43,627 nucleotides of DNA from Candidatus Kaiserbacteria bacterium RIFCSPHIGHO2_01_FULL_46_22 (GCA_001779595.1 MFKO01000008.1:4578-48204), one strand, 5' to 3'; shown: positions 1 through 7,850, numbered from the stretch's first letter. Numbers and translations are program-made. The notes: a model not told the origin generated them from the sequence alone.

Positions 1-28
1 ACAAACCACAACCTTTTAATTCGCTGAC

Positions 29-313
29 TTATTGAAAAGGGTTGTCCCGTCCGGCCGGTACAGTGTCTGGAGTAGAACTGAAGTCAACGAGTGAGCGAAA
101 ACGAGCGTCGTCAAAAACGGCGCGTGATAATCCAACTTGCTCAATGTCATTTAGACGCTGAAGAAACTCATTCGTAAGCATCTGACCTTCGCTGCTAGAT
201 GTAGTATTTAAACTTGAGTCTTTTTTAATTACAAAAAGATAATATCCAGCATAAGCCAAGGCGGCCAATGCGGCGAAAATCAAGATGTTTTTTGTAATGG
301 AAGACATAATCAA
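29..313 (-). CDS. small single-TM protein at the end of the type IV pilus cluster
   Basis: ORF with N-terminal hydrophobic segment (ILIFAALAALAYAGYYLFVI), 4 nt from pilO-like gene. Confidence 0.6.
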   Translation of the reverse strand: MIMSSITKNILIFAALAALAYAGYYLFVIKKDSSLNTTSSSEGQMLTNEFLQRLNDIEQVGLSRAVFDDARFRSLVDFSSTPDTVPAGRDNPFQ

Positions 314-317
314 AAAC

Positions 318-941
318 TTAATTTCCTTTTAGTGTGTAGGTCTCAAGCACAAGACTATACTCTAAGAGTGAGTTGTCTGTTTCTTCGATGGTGAAATCTA
401 GTTCAAGCAAGCGCAAAGGATACGCATTGCGTTCCAAATCTTTCAAGAAAGATTTCATATCCTCGTAGTTACCCACCACGCCTACTTTGAACTTTTGTGA
501 GTACATCCCAGTGCTTTTAGCAGTTTCACCATCTTCTGATGGTGGTGCCACCATGCCGGTATCTGTTCCTGACTCAGGCGCTGCTCCCTGCTCTGGCACG
601 ACAGTAGTGACAGCAGCGAGAGTTCCTGGTTCTACATCGAGCAACAACAAATTATTACTGTCGGCCATATTGGCAATGTCGCGACCAACCACCACTGCAT
701 CTATCTCTTCTGGCAAATAGCGGAATAGGTTTTCACGTTCAGGCTCAGACATAGCCTTAGCTTGATTGAGAAGCGTTTGTAGACGTTGGTTATAGCGGCC
801 AATATTATCCAAAGCGGTTCTGTACGTCACCATCTCATTTTGCTGGTAAGCAATCTCCGAGAATTTTGGCTTAACCACAGTGAAGACAATCACGATTGAG
901 ATCACGATGAGTACTATTTGAGTTCCTGCTTGAAATCGCAT
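318..941 (-). CDS. pilO: PilO-like type IV pilus inner membrane protein
   Basis: N-terminal TM followed by coiled coil and a ferredoxin-like C-terminus (YSQKFKVGVVGNYEDMKSFLKDLERNAYPLRLLELDF); position after pilM/pilN. Confidence 0.7.
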   Translation of the reverse strand: MRFQAGTQIVLIVISIVIVFTVVKPKFSEIAYQQNEMVTYRTALDNIGRYNQRLQTLLNQAKAMSEPERENLFRYLPEEIDAVVVGRDIANMADSNNLLLLDVEPGTLAAVTTVVPEQGAAPESGTDTGMVAPPSEDGETAKSTGMYSQKFKVGVVGNYEDMKSFLKDLERNAYPLRLLELDFTIEETDNSLLEYSLVLETYTLKGN

Positions 942-950
942 AATTAAAAA

Positions 951-1679
951 CTAAGTTCCGTTTTCTACGGTTGTTGTGGCGATAGCTCCTTGATCCTCAT
1001 CTCCAAGTTCCTCATCATCTATCAACGCCTCGCCTCCTTCGGTCATAGACGCGTCTTCACCCAATGTAGGCTCAGGAGTATATGAAATCAGAGACGTTGG
1101 CTTGGTTTCAGTAATTATAAAGGTCAGAGTAGCATCGCCAGAAACAGCGGACTCACTACTTTCGCCCTGGACACTGTAGTCGTATTTAGACACTACGGCA
1201 TCTTTCAGAACGTTGGCATTCTGAAGCAGCTCTTGCTGCCAAATCACTTCGTTTAATTCTTCCGCTTGGCCAGTCAACGCCAACTCGAATTGACCGTTAG
1301 GTAAATACTTATATTCCATCGCAGAAAACCGAACATTGTCTGCCACTACTGTTTCCAAATCTTCAAAGATTTTCGAAGGAGCGGCCGATTCATTGACGAG
1401 TTTTTCTGCATTTGTTAGACGAGCATCAAGCAACTTGATTGATTCAATTTCTGAGGTACTGAAACGTGAACGCTCAGTAGTCAGCTGGTCTTTGACCGCC
1501 ATCACTGATCGGTTAACGCTTGCTGCATAAAGAAAAACTCCCGCTACCGCAAAAAGCGTGCCGAAAAAAACGATGTAACTGACATAGCTTAGGACATAAA
1601 TCCTATGCGTACCGCGCGTCCGCACAGTTGACACGCGATTGCTGTTTTTAGGAATGAAAGAAGATCCTTGGCCCTCCAT
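951..1679 (-). CDS. pilN: PilN-like type IV pilus protein
   Basis: Single TM, periplasmic coiled coil, position between pilM-like and pilO-like genes. Confidence 0.6.
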   Translation of the reverse strand: MEGQGSSFIPKNSNRVSTVRTRGTHRIYVLSYVSYIVFFGTLFAVAGVFLYAASVNRSVMAVKDQLTTERSRFSTSEIESIKLLDARLTNAEKLVNESAAPSKIFEDLETVVADNVRFSAMEYKYLPNGQFELALTGQAEELNEVIWQQELLQNANVLKDAVVSKYDYSVQGESSESAVSGDATLTFIITETKPTSLISYTPEPTLGEDASMTEGGEALIDDEELGDEDQGAIATTTVENGT

Positions 1680-1860
1680 AGATTTGATTATATGTTATCT
1701 AGTCATCTACCCCATCTTTTGCTGTGTGGACAAGTGAACGAGCGAGGGTCGTAGCCAAGTCGTAACGAAGTGGAGATTTGGATATGACCGAGCGAGTGAC
1801 CCTTGTATGAATGGCTCATACAAGTGAGTGTATAAGCTAAGGTTGGTGCAAAAAATAAAA

Positions 1861-1978
1861 CTCCTAAAATCGGATGCAGTTGTGCCAGTTGGAGGAATTT
1901 TTACGAGAGAGCCTTAGATTGAACTAAGGTGACCGAGTAAAAATTCCGAAACTGGTGCAAATGTGCTGATTTTGGGAG
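1861..1978. repeat. long imperfect palindrome between pilN and pilM, abutting the pilM stop codon
   Basis: CTCCTAAAATC...GCCAGTTGGAGGAATTTTTAC / GTAAAAATTCCGAAACTGGTGC...GATTTTGGGAG, with inner hairpin CCTTAG-attgaa-CTAAGG; on the minus strand followed by TTTTATTTTTT. Confidence 0.8.
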
Positions 1979-1980
1979 CT

Positions 1981-3069
1981 TTATTGGAACGCGCGGAGAG
2001 CGGCACCCAACGCCACCCCAAAAGAAGGCCCAATTTGACGCAGTGTGTCCTCTAGGAATGCCGGATACGCAACCTTCGAGAAAGGATTTGCCAATTCCAC
2101 TGGTCTTCCCAAACGATCTTGTGCAAATTCGAGCATATAAGGTCCGGCAAAAACTCCGCCGCCTAAAACAATGCGTCCTAAAGGCGTATTGGAACGCGCC
2201 TCGTACTGCTCAATCAAACGACGAAATTCCGATAACGGACTTTCTAACACGGTGGTAGTAACCTTATATATTTCTGCGCCTTTTTCTTCAGCTCGGTCGT
2301 AAGAACGCTTAATATCTTCCGCGGCTTCAAAAGGTATTCCGAGAGTTTGTGATACGCGTTTTGTTATCTCTTGACCACCCTGCCCCACACGATGCAGGCG
2401 TTCCAAGTTACCCTGACGAACTAGGTAAAGTTTAGCTCCGCGTGCACCGATATCGATGATAGCCAGCGTTGTATCACTCTGCCGCCAAGTCGAGCGGATC
2501 AAACTAAAAACTTCGATCTCGGCCGGTTGTGATGTCATACCAATATTCATCAAGAGTGACCGGTATTCTTCTAGCGCGTTATTTTCAACCGCCGCTAACA
2601 TTATCTCGTGCATATTATTAGCAGTTGGAGGAGCTGGAATCTCTGTCCAGTCTAACGTCACTTCTGAAAGTGGTAGTGGTACGTATTTACGCGCTTCGAC
2701 AGGAACCCTGGCAGCTAAACTGTCTGTTGTGTTCTGCATTACCGGCAAAGTGATGACGGTGACAAAACTTGAAGAAAGCGGCATTGCCAGCGCACCACTA
2801 CGTCCTTTAACACCTGCCTCACGCAGCACATCCGTCACAGCCTCTACTCTGTGTTGTTCAGTTAGAGTTATGATCTCACCCAGAGGTTTTCCTTCGTATG
2901 GACCCAACTGCAATTCTCCATAGGTGCGCAACGCTACAGCTCTTTCAATATCTTCCAACTCAACCACCTTCACTGAAGAACCGCCGATATCAATACCGAC
3001 GGCCATAGATGACCGCGCAGGAGTAGTTTCACTTAATCCGGAAAAGATTTTTTTAAAAGAAAAGGCCAT
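1981..3069 (-). CDS. pilM: PilM-like actin-fold ATPase, type IV pilus assembly
   Basis: MAVGIDIGGSSVKVVELE, LAIIDIGARGAKLYLV, GRIVLGGGVFAGPYM motifs. Confidence 0.88.
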   Translation of the reverse strand: MAFSFKKIFSGLSETTPARSSMAVGIDIGGSSVKVVELEDIERAVALRTYGELQLGPYEGKPLGEIITLTEQHRVEAVTDVLREAGVKGRSGALAMPLSSSFVTVITLPVMQNTTDSLAARVPVEARKYVPLPLSEVTLDWTEIPAPPTANNMHEIMLAAVENNALEEYRSLLMNIGMTSQPAEIEVFSLIRSTWRQSDTTLAIIDIGARGAKLYLVRQGNLERLHRVGQGGQEITKRVSQTLGIPFEAAEDIKRSYDRAEEKGAEIYKVTTTVLESPLSEFRRLIEQYEARSNTPLGRIVLGGGVFAGPYMLEFAQDRLGRPVELANPFSKVAYPAFLEDTLRQIGPSFGVALGAALRAFQ

Positions 3070-3145
3070 AGCAAGAACTCACACAACAAAAGTTCAGGTT
3101 ACAATTTAATACACTGTAAGTCTGTTAAATTTTAACATATCGATA

Positions 3146-3760
3146 ATGCTATCTCTGCTATCAAGATTGTGTGAGTACGTGTTCCCAGAAAGACACGACC
3201 ACAAAATCGTGCGTCAACTTTCCAATAATGACTTACGCCTGCATCTTAATCCAACGCTTCATGAAGATTTTGTATCTTTACTGCCATTTAATGAGCCTTC
3301 AGTTCGTGCCACTGTTCATGAAGCAAAATTTTATGGTAATGAAAAAGCCTGGCAGCTACTCGGAGAAGTATTGCATAGTTACCTGAAGCATTATCCTGAA
3401 GAATCAATCATCGTACCTATACCACTTTCGTCTGCCAGACTTAAACAGCGTGGATTTAATCAGGTTGAAGAGATAGCGCGTACGGGGTTGAAATCCCGCC
3501 AGAACTTGTCACATTATAGAATCTGTTCAAATCTTCTCTATCGCAAACGCGATACCGTTCCGCAAACATCGTTATCGAGACAAGAACGTCTAAAAAATGT
3601 CACGGACGCCTTCGGCGTCCGTGACACACCTGACATTCGCGACACTCACATCATTGTTCTTGACGATGTAGCTACCACTGGAGCGACAATGAAAGCGGCC
3701 GAAGCTTCGCTTCGGCCGCTCCACCCCGCCTCGATTACCCTTCTTGCACTTGCGCACTAG
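3146..3760 (+). CDS. comF: ComF family phosphoribosyltransferase
   Basis: VPIPLSSARLKQRGFNQVEEIAR and HIIVLDDVATTGATMKAAE PRPP-binding motif. Confidence 0.88.
   Translation: MLSLLSRLCEYVFPERHDHKIVRQLSNNDLRLHLNPTLHEDFVSLLPFNEPSVRATVHEAKFYGNEKAWQLLGEVLHSYLKHYPEESIIVPIPLSSARLKQRGFNQVEEIARTGLKSRQNLSHYRICSNLLYRKRDTVPQTSLSRQERLKNVTDAFGVRDTPDIRDTHIIVLDDVATTGATMKAAEASLRPLHPASITLLALAH
3599..3625 (-). terminator. candidate intrinsic terminator of gdhA embedded in comF
   Basis: GTCACGGACGCC-TTC-GGCGTCCGTGAC; minus strand continues ATTTTTTAGA. Confidence 0.65.
3694..3720 (-). terminator. second hairpin embedded in comF 3' end, just downstream of the gdhA stop
   Basis: AGCGGCCGAAGC-TTC-GCTTCGGCCGCT perfect 12-bp stem; weak U-tract on minus strand. 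Confidence 0.45.
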
Positions 3761-4964
3761 CCAATCGATCGAGCGCAACCATAAATGCCGCCACCCGGAG
3801 TGGAATTTTTTTCTCAGTCGCTTTCTGCCAAATCAAATCCGCTTGCGGTACAAGTGTCTCTTTCAATTTCGCCAAAACTTTTCCTTCTTCCCATTGTTCG
3901 TTCGCCAAATTTTGTTCCCACTCCAAGGTTGAGACAATCACACCACCAGCATTGGCCAAGATATCCGGGACGACAGCAATTCCACGCTGATGCAAAATTT
4001 CATCTGCTTCCGGTGTAGTTGGCCCGTTGGCAAGTTCCAATATTAACTTAGCTGATACACGGGAGGCATTCTCGGCTGTAATTTGGTTCTCTAATGCCGC
4101 CGGCACCAACACATCGACTGACAACTCGAGCAGTTCTGCATTACTGATTTCTTTAGCGTCAGGGAAACCAGCTAGTGAGCGATGTTCTTCCTTATACTTT
4201 TCCACCGCTTTTGGATCAAGGCCGTCTTCTTTGTAGATGCCCCCCTTAGAATCGGACATCGCTACTACTTTATAACCGTGAGCGGTAAATATTTCTGCAG
4301 CGTGTCCACCCACATTACCCATCCCTTGTATCGCGATGCTTGCACCTTCTTCAATACCTGCCCGCTCACGCACCGCATCAAACACGTAAAAACCGCCGAG
4401 ACCAGTAGCAGTACCGCGTCCTTCTGAACCACCTTGGCCAACTGGCTTTCCAGTGAAGGTCGCTCCTGTCTGATCGCCAGACAGTTTCGTATATTCATCG
4501 GACATCCAAGCCATTATCTCGGGAGTGGTGTTCACGTCTGGAGCAGGCACATCCACTTGTGGTCCAATGTCACGCCAAAGAGCCCGTACAAAACCGCGCG
4601 ACAATCGTTCAAGCTCTGATGCCGACAAAGCCTTCGGATCAACAACCACCCCACCCTTACCGCCGCCCATAGGAATATTGGACACAGCAGTCTTCATCGT
4701 CATCCATAATGCCAAAGCTCGCACTTCGTCTATATCGGCATCGGGATGAAAGCGAATACCGCCCTTGTATGGACCGCGCCAATTGCAGTGCTGCACCCGA
4801 TAGCCTTCAAAAAAACGAAGGGTGCCATCGTCCATCCGAACCGGAATAGTTACCGTTATCTCTTTTTCTGCTCGAGACAACTTCTCAATCAAGTCGCCTG
4901 GAAATTCCCCCACTCTGGCCGCTCCTTGCAATTGTCGAAGTGCGTTCTCAAATGGATTTGTCAT
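3735..4964 (-). CDS. gdhA: Glu/Leu/Phe/Val dehydrogenase (glutamate dehydrogenase)
   Basis: VQHCNWRGPYKGGIRFHPDADIDEVRALALWMTMKTAVSNIPMGGGKGGV. Confidence 0.95.
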   Translation of the reverse strand: MTNPFENALRQLQGAARVGEFPGDLIEKLSRAEKEITVTIPVRMDDGTLRFFEGYRVQHCNWRGPYKGGIRFHPDADIDEVRALALWMTMKTAVSNIPMGGGKGGVVVDPKALSASELERLSRGFVRALWRDIGPQVDVPAPDVNTTPEIMAWMSDEYTKLSGDQTGATFTGKPVGQGGSEGRGTATGLGGFYVFDAVRERAGIEEGASIAIQGMGNVGGHAAEIFTAHGYKVVAMSDSKGGIYKEDGLDPKAVEKYKEEHRSLAGFPDAKEISNAELLELSVDVLVPAALENQITAENASRVSAKLILELANGPTTPEADEILHQRGIAVVPDILANAGGVIVSTLEWEQNLANEQWEEGKVLAKLKETLVPQADLIWQKATEKKIPLRVAAFMVALDRLASAQVQEG

Positions 4965-5129
4965 ATATTTTATCAGTCCCTAAATCATACAATGCGCGGT
5001 GTTTCTGCCGAAATTTCCTGTTTTCGTTGATTTGACGATTCGTCATTAGTTATGCACAGTTTGTAAAAGGGTTGAAAAAATAGCCTTTTTCGATGATACA
5101 CTATGGGCATAGCAATAATTTAAACCGAA

Positions 5130-5384
5130 ATGGCAAAAGCAAATTCCGCTTTTATGAAGCCGATGAATCTGAGCGAGGATCTTGAAGCAGTAGTTGGAAA
5201 GGGTCCAATGCCTCGATCAGAAGTGGTAAAAGCGCTGTGGGTATACATTAAGAAGCACGAATTGCAGGACGAGAAGAACAAGCGCAACATCAACGCTGAT
5301 GCCAACTTGAAAAAGATATTTGACGGCAAGGGACAGGTTTCTATGTTTGAAATGACCAAGTTGGTCTCCAAGCACATCTCCTAA
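5130..5384 (+). CDS. SWIB/MDM2 domain protein
   Basis: MNLSEDLEAVVGKGPMPRSEVVKALWVYIKKHELQDEKNKRNINADANLKKIF matches SWIB domain pattern. Confidence 0.9.
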   Translation: MAKANSAFMKPMNLSEDLEAVVGKGPMPRSEVVKALWVYIKKHELQDEKNKRNINADANLKKIFDGKGQVSMFEMTKLVSKHIS

Positions 5385-5404
5385 TCACTTCGCAGAAGTA
5401 CATA

Positions 5405-5440
5405 AAACCGCCGGCCAGTATTCTCTGGCCGGCGGTTTTT
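5405..5440 (+). terminator. intrinsic terminator of SWIB gene
   Basis: AAACCGCCGGCCAG..CTGGCCGGCGGTTTTT. Confidence 0.85.
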
Positions 5441-5500
5441 GAACAAAAAGAAAACGCGGGCAAGATTGTCCGCGCTTCTGTTGTAAGGACTGGTAACTCT

Positions 5501-5770
5501 TCACACGACGTCGAAGTGGCAATCCGCATACCGTCTGGGCCGCAACTGCTTGGGATCTAGGTCGCCATTCATAACATCTTCGAAGAGAGCTGAGGAGTGA
5601 TGTTCTCCGTCCCAGTCGTCCCGTTCGACATATTGGCCAACGACTCTGTCAGACGGTCTAAACCGCCTATGCACTTCGTTGGTGAAGGCCTGAGTACCAC
5701 GAGAAAATCCACTCGAACGAAGTATTTCCTCTATTTCAGTGATAGAAAAAGTTGGTGTTGCTACGTCCAT
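5501..5770 (-). CDS. hypothetical protein
   Basis: MDVATPTFSITEIEEILRSSGFSRG... preceded on minus strand by strong SD (AGGAGGATAAA-ATG); the listed upstream extension is unlikely. Confidence 0.6.
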   Translation of the reverse strand: MDVATPTFSITEIEEILRSSGFSRGTQAFTNEVHRRFRPSDRVVGQYVERDDWDGEHHSSALFEDVMNGDLDPKQLRPRRYADCHFDVV

Positions 5771-5829
5771 TTTATCCTCCTGATATCTGGACTTGTTAAG
5801 AACTAAAGAACTACGCTTACTCCGAAGCA

Positions 5830-5857
5830 AAAACCGACCCATCGTTGGGTCGGTTTT
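5830..5857. terminator. bidirectional-looking hairpin
   Basis: AAAACCGACCCATCGTTGGGTCGGTTTT. Confidence 0.7.
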
Positions 5858-5877
5858 GATTCTTGAAACTATACTTA

Positions 5878-5970
5878 TCAAACCGACCCGCTTAATGATG
5901 CGAGAACCACTAGGAGCATAAAGAATCCCCAGATAGGGATGCCCTGACTCTCAGCTGCGATTTGATACAT
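5878..5970 (-). CDS. possible 30-aa single-TM microprotein
   Basis: MYQIAAESQGIPIWGFFMLLVVLASLSGSV*, followed by a terminator hairpin; not in the ORF track. Confidence 0.35.
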   Translation of the reverse strand: MYQIAAESQGIPIWGFFMLLVVLASLSGSV

Positions 5971-6054
5971 AGGTACCATCTTTAGAATATAGCTCTGTGT
6001 CTTTTTGATGTCAAATATTGCGTGGTGGAGATTTTACAATTGTCCCTTTTCGCT

Positions 6055-6144
6055 TGGCGGAGAGAGCGAGATTCGAACTCGCGAACCCTGTTAAGGGTCG
6101 ACAGTTTAGTAAACTGTTGGTTTCAGCCACTCACCCATCTCTCC
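6055..6144 (-). tRNA. tRNA-Ser, apparent anticodon ACU, CCA encoded
   Basis: Acceptor GGAGAGA/TCTCTCC, discriminator G, CCA; anticodon arm ACAGT-TTACTAA-ACTGT; long variable arm CCCT/AGGG; T-arm GCGAG-TTCGAAT-CTCGC; upstream TGCTATATT. Confidence 0.88.
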
Positions 6145-6265
6145 GTATGCACCAATATAGCAAATTTTTGTGAGGACCGAGCGGAGGGAGTTTCGCTCTT
6201 ACAGAGCAGTATAGGTTGTCGATATTTTAGTTCGACTCTTGTCTCCTAAAATATCAGGCAACCTT

Positions 6266-6352
6266 TTCGAATCCCTCCGTCTCTCGCAAAAATATAGTCG
6301 CAGAACGCTTGCGCGTTATGCTCCTTATTTTGCGGAGACGGAGGGATTCGAA
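6266..6352. repeat. palindrome mirroring the tRNA-Ser(GCU) 3' end
   Basis: 6266-6295 TTCGAATCCCTCCGTCTCTCGCAAAAATA is the inverted copy of 6326-6352 TATTTTGCGGAGACGGAGGGATTCGAA (T-loop to just past the acceptor). Confidence 0.9.
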
Positions 6353-6419
6353 CCCTCGAGGCCGATTAAAGCCTGGCCCCTTAGCAAGGGGCTACGTTAG
6401 ACCACTCTGACACGTCTCC
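6333..6419 (-). tRNA. tRNA-Ser(GCU)
   Basis: Acceptor GGAGACG/CGTCTCC, anticodon arm GCCCC-TTGCTAA-GGGGC, long variable arm, T-arm GAGGG-TTCGAAT-CCCTC; no CCA encoded. Confidence 0.92.
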
Positions 6420-6508
6420 AGCGGTTACTATATTGCCCTATTTGTTGTGCCTTTTCAAATATTTGATTTGTTGCGATGATTTAGAGAGTGCAACCATGGA
6501 GAAAGCAG

Positions 6509-6640
6509 ATGGAAGCCAGAGAAATTGCCGGTGAAGAAAACAACAACGATTCCAAAGAGGAATCTTCACCCCGAGACAGCAAGCCAGTTCACAAGGAAGA
6601 AGAACCTGTCCATACTGAAGGCGAATGGAACGGGGCGTAG
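6509..6640 (+). CDS. small acidic hypothetical protein (43 aa)
   Basis: MEAREIAGEENNNDSKEESSPRDSKPVHKEEEPVHTEGEWNGA*, SD-like GGAGAAA upstream and terminator immediately after stop. Confidence 0.45.
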   Translation: MEAREIAGEENNNDSKEESSPRDSKPVHKEEEPVHTEGEWNGA

Positions 6641-6645
6641 AAAAA

Positions 6646-6670
6646 GGCCGTCGCGCGTAGCGCGACGGCC
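6646..6670. terminator. intrinsic terminator
   Basis: GGCCGTCGCGCGTAGCGCGACGGCC flanked by A- and T-rich tracts. Confidence 0.8.
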
Positions 6671-6674
6671 AATT

Positions 6675-7850
6675 TTATTTCTTAATCACACTCGCCACAG
6701 CCTTAGCTAAGCCTGGAGTCATTACGGAAGGTATCACATTTTCTGCAGATGGTTTTTTCACCAAGGAAGCAATCTTCTTAGCGGCCGCCAATTTCATTCC
6801 ATCAGTAATATGAGTAACGTTGCGATCGAGCGCGCCTCGGAAGATACCCGGAAAAGCGAGAGCATTGTTAACCTGATTCGGATAATCGCTGCGGCCAGTT
6901 GCAACTACCATCGCGCCAGCTCGTTTGGCATCATCTGGAGTAATCTCAGGCACCGGATTGGCGAGCGCGAAGACCACCGCCTTTGGAGCCATCTTCTCGA
7001 TATGATGTCGAGTGATAGAACCCGGACCAGAAACTCCAACCAGCACATCCGCACCGACTACCGCGTCCATTACTTCACCACTAACGTCCCGAAGATTAGT
7101 GACTTTGGCTAATTCTTTCTTGTAGCCAGTAAGTCCAGAGCGACTCGCTCCAATGATGCCACTTCGATCAACCACTATCACATCCTCCACCTTAGCTTCA
7201 CGGAGCAATAGCGCTACCGCTCGACCAGCCGCTCCGGCACCCACAATCACCACTTTCATCTTTTCTAACTTCTTCCCCACTACCTTGGAAGCATTGATAA
7301 GACCAGCGAGTACCACAATGGCTGTACCGTGCTGATCATCGTGCATTACTGGGATTTTCAATTCCTTTTTCAGTTGCTCCTCGATCATAAAACACTGCGG
7401 CGCAGCAATATCTTCGAGATTGATACCGCCGAAGGTTGGAGCAATCGCCTTCACAATTTTTATAATCTCCTCCGGATCCTGCGTATCGAGCACGATCGGG
7501 AAAGCGTCAACACCAGCCATTGCTTTGAAGATGGCGCATTTTCCTTCCATTACCGGCAATGCACCTAAAGCGCCAAGATTACCGAGGCCGAGTACCGCCG
7601 AACCGTCCGACACTACAGCTACTGTATTGCGCTTGATCGTATATTCACGCGCATCTTTAGGATGTTTGGCAAGATGCGAAGAAACCGCGCCGACACCAGG
7701 GGTGTACATAGTACTCCAGTCATCTTTAGTCTTGAGTTCGCCTTTTAAGACCACTTCGAGCTTGCCCTTCATCTTCTTGTGGCGCTCTAAGGCTAGCTTG
7801 TTATAGTCCTTCTTAAGAACGATGCGCCGTGGAATCTTTTTCTTAGCCAT
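6675..7850 (-). CDS. NAD(P)-dependent malic enzyme
   Basis: TMYTPGVGAVSSHLAKHP, VSDGSAVLGLGNLGALGALPVMEGK, MHDDQHGTAIVVLAGL. Confidence 0.95.
   Translation of the reverse strand: MAKKKIPRRIVLKKDYNKLALERHKKMKGKLEVVLKGELKTKDDWSTMYTPGVGAVSSHLAKHPKDAREYTIKRNTVAVVSDGSAVLGLGNLGALGALPVMEGKCAIFKAMAGVDAFPIVLDTQDPEEIIKIVKAIAPTFGGINLEDIAAPQCFMIEEQLKKELKIPVMHDDQHGTAIVVLAGLINASKVVGKKLEKMKVVIVGAGAAGRAVALLLREAKVEDVIVVDRSGIIGASRSGLTGYKKELAKVTNLRDVSGEVMDAVVGADVLVGVSGPGSITRHHIEKMAPKAVVFALANPVPEITPDDAKRAGAMVVATGRSDYPNQVNNALAFPGIFRGALDRNVTHITDGMKLAAAKKIASLVKKPSAENVIPSVMTPGLAKAVASVIKK

Noticed and set aside
3590-3778. 62-aa minus-strand ORF over the comF 3' end
   Set aside because: Runs through the terminator hairpins and lacks a ribosome-binding site.
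4990-5110. Possible DnaA box / origin near TTATGCACAG at about 5050
   Set aside because: Single imperfect match, no cluster of boxes, no dnaA/dnaN neighbours.
6525-6710. 61-aa plus-strand ORF MPVKKTTTIPKRN...
   Set aside because: Runs through the terminator at 6646-6670 into malic enzyme; the overlapping frame at 6509-6640 stops just before the terminator and is better supported.
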